Origin: JAWLDA01 sp041686855
Lineage (GTDB): Bacteria > Bacillota > Limnochordia > DTU080 > RSA5
Assembly: GCA_041686855.1 (NCBI GenBank)
Contig: JAWLDA010000008.1
Location: 127,240-191,239, forward strand
Direction: 5' to 3'
Length of the DNA stretch: 64,000 nucleotides
In this document: one piece after another, positions 36,247 to 43,295 of the stretch
How the letters are laid out: each line of letters starts with the position of its first letter
Numbering within the stretch: position 1 is the first letter of the stretch
The notes under the pieces: generated by a model
The model's input: only the letters and a program-made list of their open reading frames with translations
Told to the model about the DNA's origin: nothing
The model's database searches: none
Position numbers and translations under genes: made by a program

Positions 36247-36495
36247 GTGATCCGGTTGATTCGCGTTGCCGCATACGCCATGTCGTTCCTCCTCATCGGC
36301 GCATTGAGCGCGGGCCTGGCCATGAGCGTTCTTCCGGAGTTCGCGTATGTCCCTGATTCAGGCGCCGTAGAAGCGCCAACGGCTCCGCCGACACCCTGTA
36401 AACTTGATAACAAAACCCCGCCGGTATGCCCACACTGCGAAGTAAGGCAGCGAGAAGATGCGCCTTGGCGTAACAGATTCCAGTGCCAAAATTGA
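36247..36495 (+). pseudogene. Small membrane protein, apparently truncated at its 3' end
   Basis: A GTG-initiated frame with one strong N-terminal hydrophobic segment (AYAMSFLLIGALSAGLAMSV), then a Pro/Ala-rich tail (GAVEAPTAPPTP) to about residue 50. From about 36,405 the plus frame only mirrors the transglutaminase-like stump on the other strand, so the true C-terminus is gone. No clear ribosome-binding site. It could be a signal anchor of a lost periplasmic protein. The junction marks the left limit of the cassette region. Confidence 0.4.
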
Positions 36496-36715
36496 GGACC
36501 TCACTCGCCGAACACGTAACTACCTCTCGGTCGGCATCACGACTATGCGGAATCGTGTCACGGACCCATTCAAACAACGCTTGGGCCTTTGACGCATCGT
36601 CGACCAAATCCTTTGCGATTTGATGGGAAGTCTCTAAAATCACTGACTGCTTCCAGTCGACGACCTCATCGCACCGAAGGAATTCCCTTAGGTCATGGGG
36701 TTCCGGGACCAACAT
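36405..36715 (-). pseudogene. Transglutaminase-like protein, C-terminus deleted
   Basis: ATG at 36715 with AGGGGGTG eight bases upstream. About 100 residues follow: LFEWVRDTIPHSRDA, then GTGICYAKAHLLAALLRSVGIPAGFCYQ, which carries the catalytic-type Cys of transglutaminase-like peptidases. Homology stops abruptly after FCYQ at about 36,405; the His and Asp of the triad lie beyond and are missing. The frame runs on as unrelated sequence to 36293. It is joined tail to tail with the truncated small membrane protein, so one deletion cut both 3' ends. Confidence 0.7.
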
Positions 36716-36734
36716 GGCTGGCGACACCCCCTGT

Positions 36735-37091
36735 AAGATGGCCCGCGGCCTGAACCGGGCACGATCCCCAACTCTCATGCATCTGGTCGATTTTCGTCTT
36801 TACAGTCGAGAAGTGCTCCTTGCCATCAGGGGAGACTTCTGCATAGCTGTCAATCAATAACTCCGGCACTTCATTATCCGGGTCTATTGCGCTTGCAACC
36901 CAGCCAGTGTAGTGAAACACACCCGCAACACAAATTAGGCGGTTTACGAGATCCGGGCGCATTTTTGCAACGAGAAGCGAAACAACCGCCCCGTCGCTGA
37001 CGCCAACCAAACGAGCCGGACCTCCCACGACTTGCTCAAGGAACTGAATCGTGTCCTCAGCCATCACCTCGTAACTATAGGGACCGTCCAC
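36735..37091 (-). pseudogene. Alpha/beta hydrolase internal fragment fused to a half attC
   Basis: The frame encodes only the middle of an alpha/beta hydrolase: GPYSYEVMAEDTIQFLEQV, then LVGVSDGAVVSLLVA (nucleophile elbow G-x-S-D-G) and VCVAG-type strand residues. The first 60 or so residues with the oxyanion strand and the C-terminal third with Asp and His are missing. The 5' break lies inside an attC-type arm (CTGGATACGC, 37091-37100), so the gene was cut by recombination there. Not functional. Confidence 0.72.
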
Positions 37092-37109
37092 TGGATACGC
37101 TTGTTAGGT
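37081..37109 (-). repeat. Half attC site (one arm only)
   Basis: GTCCACTGGATACGCTTGTTAGGT matches the right-hand arm of the complete attC sites in this window, but the matching left arm (CTAACGTCCTTGCG) is absent; hydrolase coding sequence takes its place. Confidence 0.7.
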
Positions 37110-37139
37110 TGCCGATTTCGCACCTTTATCGACAGAATG

Positions 37140-37352
37140 TCAGACTGACGATGACAGTTTTTCGGCGTGACGGTCAAGCGTTTTGATCGCCTCCTGAATC
37201 GATGAAACCTCAGTTTCCTCAAAGTACGCTTCCCCGCATTGCTGACAAACCCAGGCTGGTACTACATCCAGAACGAGATGATAACCCTTTCGATCCACAT
37301 GGAAAGGCGCAGTCCCTCGTTTCATCTGACCCTGGCAATGAATGCACTTCAT
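37140..37352 (-). CDS. YgiT-type zinc finger protein (antitoxin-like)
   Basis: 70 residues with two CxxC knuckles, CIHC at residues 3-6 and CQQC at about 36-39, followed by GEAYFEETEVSSIQEA. This is the zinc-binding half found in MqsA/YgiT-type antitoxins, usually paired with an upstream DUF4258 or MqsR toxin. The pairing holds here: the start overlaps the stop of a DUF4258-type remnant by ATGA. The DNA-binding Xre half of full MqsA is not present. It is the first complete gene after the half attC at 37,109. Confidence 0.75.
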   Translation of the reverse strand: MKCIHCQGQMKRGTAPFHVDRKGYHLVLDVVPAWVCQQCGEAYFEETEVSSIQEAIKTLDRHAEKLSSSV

Positions 37353-37513
37353 TTACCTCGCCTCACTCTGTAATCGTTACTCCATTCATTTTGTGATGGA
37401 ATATATGCTGTGATAATTGCAAGATAATCATCCTTGGGAGCGCATACAACGTGAATCGCACGGTCATTTGTCCAACCGAAGCTCTCGACCCCTATGCTCA
37501 AGTACCGCGGGCA
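37349..37513 (-). pseudogene. DUF4258-type toxin, N-terminus missing
   Basis: Too short for routine gene calling. Read from about 37,510, the frame gives RYLSIGVESFGWTNDRAIHV, then VCAPKDDYLAIITAYIPSQN and EWSNDYRVRRGK before TGA at 37351-37349. HVVC...IITAY.P...EW..D.R.R is the DUF4258 C-terminal pattern. An in-frame TAG (37516-37514) and an unrelated gene lie upstream, so the N-terminal half is lost. The partner YgiT-type gene remains intact, leaving an antitoxin without its toxin. Confidence 0.65.
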
Positions 37514-37543
37514 CTAAAGGGAGTCCGGCATGAAGCCGAAGCT

Positions 37544-37798
37544 TCATCGGCGGATACCCAGCCAGACTTGCTCAGTCACGTCCAAGTGCTCACGGCTTGT
37601 ATGGAGTGCGTAAAGCTCCCGGCCACGTGATTCACGATGGAGTTCCTGGTAGCCCCGAAACGCCTCTGTAGAGTCCTCGAACGAATCAATCACCGATAGC
37701 TGGTTTAGAACTCGCTTATCGCCGTCGGTGTAGGCATCTATTGTTTCAACGAGCAACCATTGGTCTGGATATCGCTCTCGGACTTCATGCCACCTCAT
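37544..37798 (-). CDS. Hypothetical cassette protein
   Basis: 84 residues beginning MRWHEVRERYPDQWLLVE at the ATG at 37798. Acidic and soluble, with a central RGYQELHRESRGRELYALHT segment. It resembles small proteins that precede retropepsin-like or other small genes in cyanobacterial and Chloroflexota genomes, but I cannot assign a function. The stop codon falls in a hairpin (ATGAAGC-CGAA-GCTTCAT, 37530-37547). No recognisable attC separates it from the truncated toxin to its left. Confidence 0.6.
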   Translation of the reverse strand: MRWHEVRERYPDQWLLVETIDAYTDGDKRVLNQLSVIDSFEDSTEAFRGYQELHRESRGRELYALHTSREHLDVTEQVWLGIRR

Positions 37799-37885
37799 GA
37801 CGCTCACCACACTTCACGCACGATGTGATTCATTGACACCATGGTACCATGAGAACAAACTCGCCCACGAGAACCCTAAATTTCG

Positions 37886-37914
37886 GTCTAACGTCCTTGC
37901 GTATCAGCTTTCAC
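37886..37914 (-). repeat. Half attC site
   Basis: GTCTAACGTCCTTGCGTATC at 37886-37905, then AGC, is the left-hand arm of the attC family with a perfect RYYYAAC core. The right-hand arm is missing: sequence passes directly into the truncated winged-helix gene. Confidence 0.75.
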
Positions 37915-38547
37915 CGTGGGAAGGGGAGTGCCCAGCCATTGATCCGTCAAGACAAATGTGGAAGCTTTCCCCTGGCGCGGTGCAATGCACAACGTCCCCT
38001 GTAACCCAAGAACGTATAGGGCAAACCGAACAGCTGACTCACCGAGCCGTTGGTTTGCCGCGTACCAAGAATCCGATCGCCATTCCGTCAGCTGTTTTGC
38101 GCTTAAGTCTCGTTCTAGCCGCTTCGCAACGTCTACACCCAGTTCGTCTTTCGTCAATTCGTGCCGATCCAGTACTTGACGCACTGCTTCAGCGGCACGC
38201 TTCACAAGCTCGGTGGCACTTATCCCGATTCGATCAAGTGCTGGTACGACACCGAAAATGAAGGCGCGGAGTGATTCTTCGTCATCGGGGAGCAGACCAA
38301 GGCTAAAGACATGAGCGTCATTTGTAGGAAAGAGATGCGGTGCACCTCGCAGGCTCCAAATCTGAAGCAGGCTTTTATCCACTTCTATGGCGTGATCGAT
38401 GTCTAAAGGATTGAGGTTTGATACTCGAGCATGAAGGGCCAGGGCGGCCGAGCCAGGAGGTGTGTTCTGGATGCCACAGGTACCAGCCGCCAGGGCGAGG
38501 GGGGAGGGCGATCGCCGAGTGGCAAGGACTGAGTAACCGCCCGTTTA
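37888..38547 (-). pseudogene. Winged-helix DNA-binding (YcaQ/AlkZ-like HTH_42) protein, both ends missing
   Basis: An open frame of about 220 residues. It includes GIQNTPPGSAALALHARV near the 5' end, then SLLQIWSLRGAPHLFPTND, LGLLPDDEESL and GLQGTLCIAPRQGKASTFVL. These are hallmarks of the HTH_42 family related to DNA-crosslink glycosylases. Full-length members have about 350 residues. Upstream the frame is stopped by a TAA near 38,550 and has no start codon. At the 3' end the coding sequence runs into the half attC and stops at the TAG within its core. The catalytic status cannot be judged; expression is doubtful because no start remains. Confidence 0.7.
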
Positions 38548-38555
38548 AGCAACAA

Positions 38556-38984
38556 TCAATCCACCTCGAATGATTTAATGGCCATGACATTGGCTACGAG
38601 CAGGAGCACCGCTGGTGACAGGTAGAAAATGCCGAACGAGAGAGCCCCAATAAACACACCTGCGACTAAGACAATGGTGCTCCCTCCACGGAGGACGATC
38701 GCCCCACGGCGCGTCCGGGCAAGTAGCGGCAATCCTGTTAGGACAAGTAAGGGCCCGGCGATTAACAAGACAGCGCCCCATCCTTGTGCCTCGGGCAGCG
38801 TTACTTGGCGGACCCCCGAGTGCCGTTCAGTCGGCCCCTCTTCGACACCTTCCTCGGTAGTCATGTTGACGCGCCCGCTCTCCTCGACCGACGTAATCAT
38901 CGGTGCGAAGGACACGAAGGCCAGCGTAGCAATCGAGAGGACGAAGGCCGCCACCAGCACCCGGTGACCGCTGACACGCTTCAT
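38556..38984 (-). CDS. Small four-helix membrane protein, unknown function
   Basis: 142 residues. Four hydrophobic segments: about 10-30, 72-90, 96-114 and 118-136. Between the first and second is an acidic extracytoplasmic loop (EESGRVNMTTEEGVEEGPTE). No family recognised. It is complete, with an ATG start, and lies between an attC site on its right and a truncated gene on its left, which makes it typical cassette cargo. Confidence 0.6.
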   Translation of the reverse strand: MKRVSGHRVLVAAFVLSIATLAFVSFAPMITSVEESGRVNMTTEEGVEEGPTERHSGVRQVTLPEAQGWGAVLLIAGPLLVLTGLPLLARTRRGAIVLRGGSTIVLVAGVFIGALSFGIFYLSPAVLLLVANVMAIKSFEVD

Positions 38985-39059
38985 CGACTGAGATCACTCA
39001 GGAATGTTCCCACCCGTTTACGATTCGTCGCCGAACACCGCCTCTCCTCATTCCTGTCC

Positions 39060-39147
39060 GCCCAACGGCTCTGCGCATGAGCGGCGGCGCGCTCTCACTC
39101 CAATAGAACCACCCGCCTAGACCCGTCCGCTCGATGCGCTTGTTGGC
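39060..39147 (-). repeat. attC recombination site (variant arms)
   Basis: Outer boxes GCCCAAC (39060-39066) and GTTGGC (39142-39147). Inner arms TGCGCATGAGCGG and CCGCTCGATGCGC pair except for one extra G, as expected of an extrahelical base. The centre is not conserved. A second GTTAGC 40 bp to the right may be a remnant of another site. Confidence 0.75.
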
Positions 39148-39218
39148 AGAGGAAAGCCACAATTAGTAGTCCAGGTTGCAACCTTGTTAGCGCTCATACG
39201 ACGGAAATGGTATTACGG

Positions 39219-39704
39219 CTATGAAGGTCCCGTAACGCCACTTCGGTCTTCGTCCTCGAAAATGCTTGCAAGCCGAGCGAGCGTTTCACTCGTCCCCTCG
39301 GCAACGCCATATTCGATTGCGTCATCGCGATCAGCTGGAGACTCGAACAGCATATCCATTCTAACATGCGTATTCCCAGCCTGCTCCGTGAATTGAACTG
39401 AAACCTCTAATTGATCGCTCACTTCTGGCTCATCTGGTTTGAGGGTATAATCGATCCTATCAGGCTTAACGACGCTCTTAAATGTGACCCGGTGTGGGAA
39501 CCCCGTACCGTCTGCATCAGTCATGGTATAAATCCACTCCCCACCGGTCTCCACATGCATTTTACGTGTGGTCGTCGTCGTACCTATCGGTCCCCACCAA
39601 CGATCGATCTCGTTCGGGGCTGTCCACGCATGCCAAACTCGGTCACGAGGGGCGTCGACGAGTTGTTGGATGATAATGCTCGTCTCCGATAATTCGATTG
39701 CCAT
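39219..39704 (-). CDS. SRPBCC / AHSA1-type START-like domain protein
   Basis: 161 residues from the ATG at 39704; a longer in-frame start at 39839 lies inside the neighbouring attC. Residues 8-145 carry the AHSA1 pattern: IIQQLVDAPRDRVWHAWT, IDRWWGPIGTTTTTRKMH, GGEWIYTMTDADG, then VQFTEQAGNTHVRMDMLF. The fold binds hydrophobic ligands or acts as an Hsp90 co-chaperone-like module; the role here is unknown. One gene between two attC sites, the classical single-gene cassette. Confidence 0.82.
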   Translation of the reverse strand: MAIELSETSIIIQQLVDAPRDRVWHAWTAPNEIDRWWGPIGTTTTTRKMHVETGGEWIYTMTDADGTGFPHRVTFKSVVKPDRIDYTLKPDEPEVSDQLEVSVQFTEQAGNTHVRMDMLFESPADRDDAIEYGVAEGTSETLARLASIFEDEDRSGVTGPS

Positions 39705-39802
39705 CTCCGCGTCACTCCCCAATGAGCGTCTCCTCTTCTGCCAGCCAACTGGACGGCAACCAGTAAATTCCAGATCGCCATGTCCATTTACCGCTTCCAT
39801 CT

Positions 39803-39892
39803 GCCTAACGTCCTTGCGTATCAGCGGCGGCGTGCCCACGTCTCACCCGACGCTCACCGGCTCGACCCGTCCGCTGGATACGCTTGTTAGGT
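39803..39892 (-). repeat. attC recombination site
   Basis: 90 bp. Core boxes GCCTAAC and GTTAGGT; inner arms TGCGTATCAGCGG and CCGCTGGATACGC complementary with one unpaired G; variable centre. The reading frame of the VOC gene on its right ends inside it. Confidence 0.88.
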
Positions 39893-40361
39893 GTCCTCTG
39901 GATCTTGCCCAAAGTAGATCTACGAGCTCTTTCGCATGTGCAAAATATTCCGCAATCGCAGCCCTTTCAGCATCCGTTAGTTCAAGGGAGTCCGCAGCAG
40001 CAAGGGACGACCGGACTAGTTCGGGGTTGCTGGTTCTAACAGCTAATTCTACTCGATAGAGATAGGCTCGAGCGCGGTCGATTGCTGCGGCATCCACGAA
40101 ACGTTCTAGACCGCTTTCAAGCGTTTTGAGGGCCAAGATTGGTAGCTTGCCGAAACGCTCTCGTAATTTCGCTGCAAACACTCGGTACAAACTCTCAGGG
40201 TCGGGCACTGCAATAATCACGCTGCCATATGACTCTTCGGGATTGAAACCTTCAATGCCGAAGAGATGAATCTGTATGTCCTCGAGAGCGACAACGGCAT
40301 AGGGATTGGGACGGATCTGTCGGTAGGTTATATTGAACCCGAGAGTCTCATAGAAAGACAA
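39843..40361 (-). CDS. VOC (glyoxalase/bleomycin-resistance) domain protein, N-terminus cut at cassette boundary
   Basis: 172 residues. It opens SFYETLGFNITYRQIRPNPY, which in homologues is preceded by about 15 residues forming the first beta strand and first metal ligand. Here the frame begins at the TTG of the attC core, so that strand is missing. The VOC half (to about 60) is followed by a helical extension (GLERFVDAAAIDRARAYLYR). The last 15 residues (LTSVSSGRVEPVSVG) are encoded by the attC site itself. Whether it is active without the first strand is doubtful. Confidence 0.65.
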   Translation of the reverse strand: MSFYETLGFNITYRQIRPNPYAVVALEDIQIHLFGIEGFNPEESYGSVIIAVPDPESLYRVFAAKLRERFGKLPILALKTLESGLERFVDAAAIDRARAYLYRVELAVRTSNPELVRSSLAAADSLELTDAERAAIAEYFAHAKELVDLLWARSRGHLTSVSSGRVEPVSVG

Positions 40362-40365
40362 CGTC

Positions 40366-40444
40366 CTTGCGTATCAGCGGCGACGGTCGCTAGTCTCGTA
40401 AGAACCACTCGCCCAGACCCGTCCGCTGGATACGCTTGTTAGAC
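40366..40444 (-). repeat. attC recombination site
   Basis: 79 bp. Right core GTTAGAC is perfect; left core reads GACAAC and departs from RYYYAAC by one base. Inner arms TGCGTATCAGCGG / CCGCTGGATACGC identical to the site at 39,803. Confidence 0.83.
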
Positions 40445-40471
40445 CGTTGCCCCTCGTAGGGATCTCGCTGG

Positions 40472-40672
40472 TTACTTTCGCCGATGCTTCGCAATTAGCT
40501 CGCGCACTTGGGGAAGCAACTCGCTTGGGATCGCCACGGTGGTTTGACCAGAATCTTCCCACGCGCTTTCATCCTCGGCAACGGCCTCTTCCTCGGTTTG
40601 CTCTTCATAATGCTCCAGCAGACGCTGAACACGCTTTTCGTCCCATCCTGGGGGAAACTTGCTCTGCCTCAC
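40472..40672 (-). CDS. Antitoxin-like small protein of a type II toxin-antitoxin pair
   Basis: 66 residues, acidic centre (EEQTEEEAVAEDESAWED), N-terminal FPPGWDEKRVQRLLEHYE and C-terminal VAIPSELLPQVRELIAKH. Proteins of this type accompany DUF4258/BrnT-like toxins. Its start overlaps the toxin's last codons by four bases, as usual for such pairs, here with the toxin gene first. Complete, and followed by the attC site. Confidence 0.7.
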   Translation of the reverse strand: MRQSKFPPGWDEKRVQRLLEHYEEQTEEEAVAEDESAWEDSGQTTVAIPSELLPQVRELIAKHRRK

Positions 40673-40956
40673 CTATGGTGCCTCCTCCGGAGTCGTCGTC
40701 GGTAAGCCTGTAAAGGCTTGCCCCTCAACTCATATGCTGTGATCACAAATATGCTGTCGGGTTCAGGATCAGGAACATAAATCACACGAAGATAACGCCC
40801 GGAATTCGTCTGACCGATAGCGACTCTTGAGCCATCGGCACCTGGACGGTCCTCGCCCGGACGTGCGAGAACATCCTCGACTTCAACCTCGGTTACGCCA
40901 TGTTTGTATATGTGGGGCGCTTCTGATCCTCGATCGATGTAGAATCGAACTCGCAT
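40669..40956 (-). CDS. BrnT/DUF4258-like ribonuclease toxin
   Basis: 95 residues from ATG at 40956, with GGTGGG six bases ahead. It has the BrnT/DUF4258 layout: HIYKHGVTEVEVEDVL near residue 15, RVAIGQTNSGRYLRVIYV near 45, then SIFVITAYELRGKPLQAYRR and a basic tail. Such toxins cleave RNA and are neutralised by the adjacent antitoxin. The frame is open further upstream, but that part is the N-terminus of a broken VapC gene fused in frame, so a read-through chimaera is possible. Confidence 0.72.
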   Translation of the reverse strand: MRVRFYIDRGSEAPHIYKHGVTEVEVEDVLARPGEDRPGADGSRVAIGQTNSGRYLRVIYVPDPEPDSIFVITAYELRGKPLQAYRRRLRRRHHR

Positions 40957-41139
40957 ACCGATCCCACCAATCTGATACTCGTTTAATAACGCTCGTTCTT
41001 CGGCAGCAAGTCGATGATAACCCAGGACCTCGATGTAACTCACCACTGAAACGACTGGGGTGTGCTTGATCACCAGGTCCCGTAATCTCTCATGATCAGG
41101 CTAAGTGGAGTAGATGATAATGTTGCTATCCAGCAGCAT
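40957..41139 (-). pseudogene. VapC PIN-domain toxin fragment with an early stop
   Basis: From the ATG at 41139 the frame reads MLLDSNIIIYST, then TAG (41103-41101), then PDHERLRDLVIKHTPVVSVV and SYIEVLGYH. These are the first strand and helices of a PIN domain, including the first catalytic Asp and the E of SYIEVLG. The stop at codon 13 is a point mutation. The gene then breaks after about 60 codons and joins in frame to the BrnT-like toxin. Two independent lesions, so clearly dead. It overlaps the stop of its antitoxin gene. Confidence 0.75.
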
Positions 41140-41394
41140 CAGTTGTCACGTCCAGGCAGATCACGGTCATCACGCAACTCATGCTGCCATGCCATAGGAT
41201 CCTTGATTGACGGAACGCCCCCGCGGTCGGCCAACTTTTTGAGAACCGCGACCATCCTTACCTCGTGCTTCCGTGTCCCTGGACTGCGCATCCGGTACCG
41301 TTATGTGAACGAGAGTCGGTTGATCCCCTTTGGGAGGCGGGTCAATCCACTCAATACGCCCGTCTCGAAGCATTGCTCTGTACGTGCGCCCCAC
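41139..41394 (-). pseudogene. VapC-associated antitoxin, frameshifted
   Basis: The GTG-initiated frame starts GRTYRAMLRDGRIEWIDPPP and continues to about 41,275. The downstream half is in another frame: VAVLKKLADRGGVPSIKDP, then AWQHELRDDRDLPGRDN and TGA at 41141-41139. Together these make a typical small antitoxin of the VapC partner type whose last residues (WQHELRDDRDLPGRD) bind the toxin. A one- or two-base shift near 41,270 separates the halves. Its 5' end lies at a decayed attC-like arm (GTATCAGC, near 41,400). Confidence 0.65.
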
Positions 41395-41968
41395 AGGTAT
41401 CAGCTTTCACTAATTGATCGAAATGTGGTTGTGGGTTGACTTCTTCATAATACCGCACGAGATTGGGGAACCTTTCCATCCACATATCGGTGGTGACCCC
41501 GCGTAACATGTCCAGAGCCGGATCATCAGGTTTCAACCGCCACTGAGCGCCCAGTGTTACGAGCGCTCGAACACGCGACGGAGACTCTCCCGCCATCCGG
41601 TAGCCTACAATACCGCCATCGCTAAACCCGAGCAGCGAAAACGTTTCGATACCGATACGGTCTAGAACTGCTTCGACATCGGCTTGATACCGCCTATAGG
41701 TCAGGCTTGCCGATCCTAAGGTAGACTTGCCGTGCCCTCGAAGGTCAATCCCCACAAAGCGAAAATGATCCGGCAACGCCCCAATGATTCCGTTAAAGTC
41801 CGCCATGCTACCCAATCCGCCATGAAGAAGTACAAGTGGTTCTCCGGTTGGATTCCCTACTGCCTCAAAGTAGATCCTTGCATCTCCGACCTGCACATAC
41901 TGTCCGTCGGACTTATGGAACCTGGTCAAGATGATAACCTCCCCGGTTGCGGCAGAGTGCGGCCACAT
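41351..41968 (-). pseudogene. Alpha/beta hydrolase, C-terminal third missing (copy of the gene at 62 kb)
   Basis: From ATG at 41968 (or the TTG at 41929 behind GGGGAGG) the protein matches the complete hydrolase at 62037-62873 almost residue for residue through YYEEVNPQPHFDQLVKA. There it diverges after about 189 residues, at an attC-like arm (GTATCAGCTTTCAC). It retains the nucleophile elbow LLGFSDGG but lacks the catalytic Asp and His that follow in the full copy. The cassette was therefore duplicated, and this copy was cut at its 3' end by recombination at an attC arm. Likely inactive. Confidence 0.82.
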
Positions 41969-41970
41969 AT

Positions 41971-42058
41971 GCCTAACGTCCTTGCGTATGAGCAGCGACG
42001 CACTCGCTCTCATCAGACGCTCCCGGCATGACCCGTCCGCTCGAAACGCTTGTTGGGC
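41971..42058 (-). repeat. attC recombination site
   Basis: 88 bp. GCCTAAC and GTTGGGC cores both fit the consensus. Inner arms TGCGTATGAGC and GCTCGAAACGC pair with one extra G and one mismatch. The truncated hydrolase starts 3 bp beyond its left end. Confidence 0.83.
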
Positions 42059-42075
42059 AGTGTGCTAACGGCCTG

Positions 42076-42607
42076 TCAGCAGTCGAAGACCCCCCAGCAG
42101 ATGTCGTTTCTGAGCCGCTGGTCGTCGAGAACTAGTTCGCGAATCGCCTCCGGCAGCTGTTCGCGCTGCCACCGGCATTCGAGCCGGCCAGAACTCTCCT
42201 CCTCACCTTTAGGGGCAGCCGCGCGCTGCTTTGATCGCATAGGCCGCAGCACCAAGCTCGTGTGCGGCGACATGCGACACGACTGCCGCCTGACCGGTAG
42301 CATATGCGGTGTACCGAGCGGCTCCTCTCATCTCTCTTGCTGCTCTATTGGCCCCTGTCGCGGCGCGGGCCTGAGACATCTTGATCTCGCCGAGCACCCA
42401 TGCCCGAGTCTCCTCGATTGCCTGGCGGGGCCGCGAGTCCGAGGGCCGGACCGATTCGAAGAGGTGCAGAACGTGCTCTGCACACGCGGCTGCCCACAAT
42501 GCCAGGAGCCGATGGTCGGAGTCCGTGAGCGTCCCACCGCGGCGGATGGTGATAAAGTGGGGATCACGGACTTTGGGGAGGATCATGGTTGCACCATCCT
42601 TTCCCAT
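42076..42607 (-). pseudogene. Putative immunity protein (Imm-5-like), frameshifted
   Basis: Frame one runs from ATG at 42607 (or 42586, behind AAAGGATG): KVRDPHFITIRRGGTLTDSD, HRLLALWAAACAEHVLHLFE, Ala-rich helices, then VAAHELGAAAYAIKAAR. The conserved C-terminus, APKGEEE then QLPEAIRELVLDDQRLRND, lies in another frame and ends WGVFDC at 42076. The shift is at a GC-dinucleotide run near 42,232, consistent with loss of one GC. The whole has the length and motifs of the 'putative immunity protein' family. It is a single cassette between two attC sites, with no toxin neighbour. Confidence 0.7.
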
Positions 42608-42609
42608 CT

Positions 42610-42699
42610 GCCCAACGTCCTTGCGTATCAGCGGCGGCGTGGTTACGCCCCAATCGACACTCCCCGCCTCCACCCGTCCGCTGTATACGCTTGTTAGGT
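42610..42699 (-). repeat. attC recombination site
   Basis: 90 bp. Cores GCCCAAC and GTTAGGT; inner arms TGCGTATCAGCGG / CCGCTGTATACGC. Here the extra base is T instead of G. The ATG of the immunity-like gene follows 2 bp after its core on the minus strand. Confidence 0.86.
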
Positions 42700-42709
42700 C
42701 GTACACCCA

Positions 42710-43057
42710 TTATTCGGACCAAACAGCCAGCTCATTGCCACTCGGATCGACAAAGTGAAACCGACGACCACCGGGGAAACTAAAGATCTCCCTATTAATC
42801 TGTGCGCCGTTCGTTTTGACGCGTTCGTAGGTTCCCTCCAGATCACTCGAATAAATCACGACCAAGGGACCCTTACCTGGTGGAGACTGCCGGGCGAAAC
42901 CTCCGGTAAGTCGGCCATCCTGAAAGCTAGTATAGTCGGGACCATAGTCTGTAAATGTCCAACCAAACGCAAGGTTATAGAAGCGTTTTGTCCGTTCGAT
43001 ATCCGTCGCCCCTAGCTCAATGTAATCGATCCGGTGATGGTGCACTGCCTCATTCAT
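42710..43057 (-). CDS. VOC family protein (glyoxalase-like)
   Basis: 115 residues, one complete VOC module pair: HHRIDYIELGATDIERTKRF at the start, FYNLAFGWTFTDYG, then GPLVVIYSSDLEGTYERVKT and GGRRFHFVDPSGNELAVWSE at the end. The metal ligands His and Glu of the fold are present (HHRIDYIEL, ELAVWSE). Such proteins bind small electrophiles or antibiotics; the substrate is unknown. It is complete, ends 11 bp before the attC, and its start is undamaged, so this is one of the better-preserved cassettes. Confidence 0.85.
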   Translation of the reverse strand: MNEAVHHHRIDYIELGATDIERTKRFYNLAFGWTFTDYGPDYTSFQDGRLTGGFARQSPPGKGPLVVIYSSDLEGTYERVKTNGAQINREIFSFPGGRRFHFVDPSGNELAVWSE

Positions 43058-43084
43058 TGTGGGGCCCCCTCTAGTAGCCCAAGA

Positions 43085-43228
43085 TTACGAAGCTTCTGCT
43101 TCGGGACTCCTTACTCCCAAACCCCCACGGTTCAGCACATGGGTGTAAATCATGGTTGTCCTGACGTCCTTGTGGCCGAGCAATTCCTGGACGGTGCGAA
43201 TGTCGTATCCCCAAGGGTACTCGTCCGG
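43085..43228 (-). pseudogene. C-terminal remnant of an integron-type tyrosine recombinase
   Basis: The last 43 or so codons read GYDIRTVQELLGHKDVRTTM, then IYTHVLNRGGLGVRSPEA. This is the integrase C-terminal signature with the box II histidine (LLGHKDV) and the nucleophilic tyrosine (MIYTHV). The RGG...GVRSP ending is typical of IntI-like proteins rather than phage integrases. Upstream the frame loses all homology: the HLRHSFATHLL segment, catalytic core and N-terminal domain are missing. It lies on the same strand as the cassette genes. Its stop overlaps a short hairpin (CGAAGC-TTCT-GCTTCG). Confidence 0.75.
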
Positions 43229-43295
43229 CGATGGTGGAGATGCCGACAGTCCCGTTCGCATGTTAACCCAATGACTCCAACCATCGTAATCGGTG

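Noticed and set aside
36293..36778. Treating the transglutaminase-like frame as a full gene
   Set aside because: Homology stops after FCYQ and the remainder mirrors the opposite-strand membrane protein; the catalytic His and Asp are missing.
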